Source: Spirochaetaceae bacterium
GTDB taxonomy: Bacteria; Spirochaetota; Spirochaetia; Treponematales; Breznakiellaceae
Direction: 5' to 3'
Assembly: GCA_031290205.1 (NCBI GenBank)
Contig: JAITNZ010000237.1
Location: 1-7,331, forward strand
Length of the DNA: 7,331 nucleotides
The notes under the pieces are model-generated. The model was not told the DNA's origin and did no database searches. It was given only the letters and a program-made list of their open reading frames with translations. Both the position numbers and the translations under genes were made by a program. Numbering within the stretch: position 1 is the stretch's first letter; each line of letters begins with the position of its first letter. Shown here piece by piece: positions 5,100 through 7,331 of the stretch.

Positions 5100-5909
5100 T
5101 CATTTCATTTGCTCCGCTATTTCTTTAGCTTTTGGAATAGCGGCTTGTAATGCGTTTATTCTTTTTTCGTCCGAGGGGTGAGTGCTTAAAAAATCAAATT
5201 GAGTATTATCATTTTGTTCACTCATTCTTGACCAAAAGGCGCATGCTTCCTCGGGATTATAACCAGCTATTGTCATAAGAGCCAAACCTATTTCATCAGC
5301 TTCGGTTTCATTTGCACGGCTAAAAGGCAATGTGCCCAATAGATGGGACCCCGCATCGTATGCGGTCTGTGCTATTTCCTGAGTATTATACGATTCGCCG
5401 CTGGAAAGAATAGCAACTCCTATAGCGCCAAGTTGTTTTAAAATATTGGCGCTTTGACTTTGCTGTCCATGATTTAAGAGCGCATGGGCGAGTTCATGCC
5501 CCATAACAGTAGCAAGCCCGTCCTTATTTTTTGTAATAGGCAATATGCCGGTATAAATAACGATTTTACCGCCGGGCATACACCAGGCATTTATTTCATC
5601 CGCTTGTACAAGGTGATATTCCCATTCGTAGTGGGCTAAGTAATCTTCGCTGCCTTCCGCTTTTAACCATTTTTCTGCGGCGCCTCTTAACTTGGTTCCT
5701 ACTTCCTGAACAATTAAAGCGTCCTTTGAATTTTCTATAACATTACTCTCGTCTATAAATTCACCATAAGCTGCAAAAGATTCCTTAAAAAGACTATCGT
5801 TACTTACGATAGCCATAGTCGACTTGCCGCTAAACGGATTTTTTTCTTTTGTGTAAAAGGCAAAAAATAAGCCAACAAGAACAACAACTATAAATAAAAA
5901 CTTTTTCAT
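5100..5909 (-). CDS. M48 family zinc metallopeptidase, membrane-anchored or secreted
   Basis: This 269-residue protein is a zinc-dependent endopeptidase of family M48 (the LoiP/BepA/Oma1-like type), expected to degrade or quality-control envelope proteins in the periplasm. The N-terminus MKKFLFIVVVLVGLFFAFYT is a signal peptide or single anchor with no lipobox cysteine. The catalytic HELAH is at 138-142 (two zinc His and the general base Glu139), and the third ligand is most likely Glu201 in NETEADEIG. Other family marks are MPGGKIVIYTGIL (111-123) and THPSDEKRINAL (243-254). All key residues are present, so it should be active. Its base composition is clearly more AT-rich than the flagellar genes. 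It follows the CsgG/LpoB-like gene with 77 bases between, but has its own promoter. The exact M48 subgroup is not resolved. Confidence 0.93.
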   Translation of the reverse strand: MKKFLFIVVVLVGLFFAFYTKEKNPFSGKSTMAIVSNDSLFKESFAAYGEFIDESNVIENSKDALIVQEVGTKLRGAAEKWLKAEGSEDYLAHYEWEYHLVQADEINAWCMPGGKIVIYTGILPITKNKDGLATVMGHELAHALLNHGQQSQSANILKQLGAIGVAILSSGESYNTQEIAQTAYDAGSHLLGTLPFSRANETEADEIGLALMTIAGYNPEEACAFWSRMSEQNDNTQFDFLSTHPSDEKRINALQAAIPKAKEIAEQMK

Positions 5910-5916
5910 AATGCCG

Positions 5917-5946
5917 ATTATATCCTATTTGGATGTGTGATGTCCA
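5917..5946 (-). promoter_or_regulatory. Sigma70-type promoter for the M48 peptidase gene
   Basis: On the minus strand TGGACA (5941-5946, five of six bases of the -35 consensus) is followed after 18 bases by a perfect TATAAT (5917-5922). The -10 box ends 7 bases before the ATG at 5909, so the transcript would begin at or within a base or two of the start codon, giving an almost leaderless mRNA. No clear Shine-Dalgarno is present at the usual distance, which agrees with this. Confidence 0.6.
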
Positions 5947-5986
5947 CTACCCGAATAAGGGGCAGCCTCCTCATCAAACATCACCA

Positions 5987-7285
5987 TCAGTAGTGATGCT
6001 TCATTGCAGTTTTTGTTAATGTAACACCAGCCATATTTTGATAGGCGCCCTCAGAAATAATAAAAGATTTTGAACCTTCAGCGGTTCCTTTTCCATACGG
6101 AGGTTTCCTACTTAGCGTATCCTTATAAGTATCAATAACATTTCCCGCTTGGTCCATCAGACTGAACTCAATATCCCAGTATAGAGAAGGGTAGTAATCA
6201 GTGGAACCAGAGTAACTTAGCTTGCGTACCGAATTGAATATTTTATAGGCAGCGCTTTCATCCTTGTTTGCGTATGTTGTCGGATAAAAAGAAAATTTGC
6301 CGGATGGCATATTCCCTTTGTTGTCCTCTTTGATTGCCTCAATGTAGGCAGAATCTTTTGAAAGTTCAGCCAGCAGTTTATAGAATGTTGCCATCGTGGT
6401 AACGACATCAATCTTGTCTGTGTGCGACCAGGAAAAAGTAAGCTTATGCGGTTTGCTCTTGTCGTATGATTTTTCATTTTGAATTTCCGAGATAGTAATA
6501 TTCGGAAAATTCTTTTCAAGCCATGCTCCAAATCTTTTGAATGTCTGCACTTGGTTTACTGAAGTATTCAGGTCGTCTTTAGTTACACTGAAGGCATCGC
6601 TGTCTTTTTTCGCCGGTGCGGGCGCCGTAATTGGAGCTGAAACAGGCGTTGACACAACAGGCACGGGGGCGGGCGCCGCTGAGGTCTGCACGGTGGGCGC
6701 GGGCGCTGCCGCCGGTGTCGCAAGTTTTAGAAAAGCGGCATTCGGTTTGATGATATAGGCATCGGACCAGACGACATTCTTTTTGGCAACAGAAACCGCC
6801 GTGAGGTTTAGCTTCCAGTTGGCGCCGCTCGGACTGAAAGCGCCGGTAAGAACTATCGTTGCACCGACACTTTGCCCAAAGGATGCCGCTTCCGTGTCGG
6901 ACAGCTCTTTGGCAACTTTGCTGTTTACGCTTGAAAGAGAGACCGGACGGTTTCGTTTTTCGACAATTTGAGCCGTCGTAGGACTACTGGACAGTTTGCC
7001 GGTTAATTGCTCAATCGTAAAATCGGCAAGCGCTTGGGTAGGCGCCTTAAAATGGAGCACCAAGACGGTATCATCCAATGTAAACTCCCATGCTTTAAGC
7101 CAATTTGACGCTTCGGTAAGCACATTATCAAAAGGCTGCGCTGTTTGCGCCGCAACAAAACCCAGTGATGCAAATACAAACACAGACAATAAAAAATCCC
7201 CGCAGCTTGCTACGGGGATTTTTTTTGGTAGAGGAAATTTTTTGTACATGTGGGGTTTACTACCATGAATTCTAAGCGTTGCCAT
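5987..7285 (-). CDS. Secreted protein with CsgG/LpoB-like domain, Ala/Pro linker and unknown C-terminal domain
   Basis: The open frame gives 432 residues from the ATG at 7285; ATG at 7249 (Met13, 420 residues) is an equally likely start, and neither has a good ribosome binding site. Residues 31-46 (FLLSVFVFASLGFVAA) form a signal-peptide core, with probable cleavage after VAA. Residues about 70-180 resemble the CsgG/LpoB fold found in many spirochaete lipoproteins and periplasmic proteins (DDTVLVLHFKAP ... IEQLTGKL ... GQSVGATIVLTGAF ... WKLNLTAVSVA). Residues 190-227 are an Ala/Pro-rich linker. Residues 228-432 are a separate domain, rich in Tyr, Lys and Ser, that I do not recognise. LpoB-type proteins activate peptidoglycan synthases and CsgG-type ones form export pores; which role applies is unknown. 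Codons 21-32 lie in a terminator-like palindrome, so the N-terminus may come from an inserted repeat. Confidence 0.75.
   Translation of the reverse strand: MATLRIHGSKPHMYKKFPLPKKIPVASCGDFLLSVFVFASLGFVAAQTAQPFDNVLTEASNWLKAWEFTLDDTVLVLHFKAPTQALADFTIEQLTGKLSSSPTTAQIVEKRNRPVSLSSVNSKVAKELSDTEAASFGQSVGATIVLTGAFSPSGANWKLNLTAVSVAKKNVVWSDAYIIKPNAAFLKLATPAAAPAPTVQTSAAPAPVPVVSTPVSAPITAPAPAKKDSDAFSVTKDDLNTSVNQVQTFKRFGAWLEKNFPNITISEIQNEKSYDKSKPHKLTFSWSHTDKIDVVTTMATFYKLLAELSKDSAYIEAIKEDNKGNMPSGKFSFYPTTYANKDESAAYKIFNSVRKLSYSGSTDYYPSLYWDIEFSLMDQAGNVIDTYKDTLSRKPPYGKGTAEGSKSFIISEGAYQNMAGVTLTKTAMKHHY
7191..7224. repeat. Terminator-shaped palindrome inside the 5' end of an open frame
   Basis: Arms 7191-7206 and 7209-7224 pair over 16 bp with one mismatch (7203/7212) and a 2-base loop: AAAAAATCCCCGCAGC against GCTACGGGGATTTTTT. 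A GC-rich stem with A run before and T run after looks like a bidirectional intrinsic terminator, yet it lies in codons 21-32 of the CsgG/LpoB-like frame. Confidence 0.85.
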
Positions 7286-7323
7286 AATTTAACCGCAGCA
7301 AGCTGCGGGGTATTAAACCCCAC
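7250..7323. repeat. Nested inverted repeats upstream of the CsgG/LpoB-like gene
   Basis: GTGGGGTTTA at 7250-7259 is an exact inverted match to TAAACCCCAC at 7314-7323. Inside lies a perfect palindrome, CCGCAGC-AA-GCTGCGG, at 7293-7308. The core AGCAAGCTGCGGGG is shared with the palindrome at 7191-7224 (read on the other strand). This suggests one composite palindromic repeat element spanning about 7191-7323 or two copies of one element. Confidence 0.7.
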
Positions 7324-7331
7324 TGCGAATA

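Noticed and set aside
4981..5181. Rightward open frame in the convergent zone
   Set aside because: It begins in the 44-base repeats and runs antisense into the M48 gene, with no coding signal of its own.
5966..5972. Perfect GAGGAGG on the minus strand between the two leftward genes
   Set aside because: No suitable start codon with an open frame follows at normal spacing; the M48 ATG is about 57 bases away and a nearby GTG gives only nine codons.
5979..5998. Hairpin CATCAC/GTGATG over the stop of the CsgG/LpoB-like gene
   Set aside because: The stem is only 6 bp with no T run, too weak to call a terminator.
6537..6758. Rightward Gly/Ala-rich open frame
   Set aside because: It is the antisense image of the Ala/Pro linker of the CsgG/LpoB-like gene.

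Overview
The window looks like a chromosomal piece of a spirochaete, most likely a Treponema-type bacterium. The reasons are the gene order flgB-flgC-fliE-fliF-fliG, the spirochaete character of the FlgB, FliF and FliG sequences, a GC content near 50 percent, and a small secreted protein carrying a GNEPHT motif. A gut or termite-associated Treponema relative would fit the GC content and the many repeats, but this is inference.

Positions 1 to 4549 hold five rightward genes for the flagellar basal body. FlgB (cut by the window edge) and FlgC are proximal rod proteins, FliE joins the rod to the MS ring, FliF is the MS ring, and FliG is the rotor/switch protein that binds the FliF tail. The fliH-fliI-fliJ export genes that often follow fliG are absent. 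Two bases after the fliG stop comes a small secreted-protein gene (4552-4950) with an uninterrupted run of 14 G in its coding region, a strong candidate for phase variation by slipped-strand mispairing.

All four gaps inside the flg-fli cluster contain a different repeat. flgB-flgC has a second copy of the last 39 bases of flgB. flgC-fliE has a G-quadruplex-like tract and inverted TATAGGG units. fliE-fliF has a 32-base direct repeat with a 57-base period. fliF-fliG has a 30-base imperfect inverted repeat. The repeats stop just short of the next ribosome binding site.

Positions 4934 to 5050 are a repeat-rich convergent zone. It has short TGAACA units, then two 44-base tandem units, each ending in a small hairpin whose stem sequence differs but stays paired. 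One of these hairpins is followed by six T and may be the operon terminator.

Positions 5100 to 7285 hold two leftward cell-envelope genes with a more AT-rich composition than the flagellar genes: an M48 metallopeptidase with its own strong promoter, and a secreted protein with a CsgG/LpoB-like domain, an Ala/Pro linker and an unrecognised C-terminal domain. The 5' end of the latter runs through a long terminator-like palindrome, and a related palindrome lies just upstream, so its N-terminus appears to be supplied by a repeat element.
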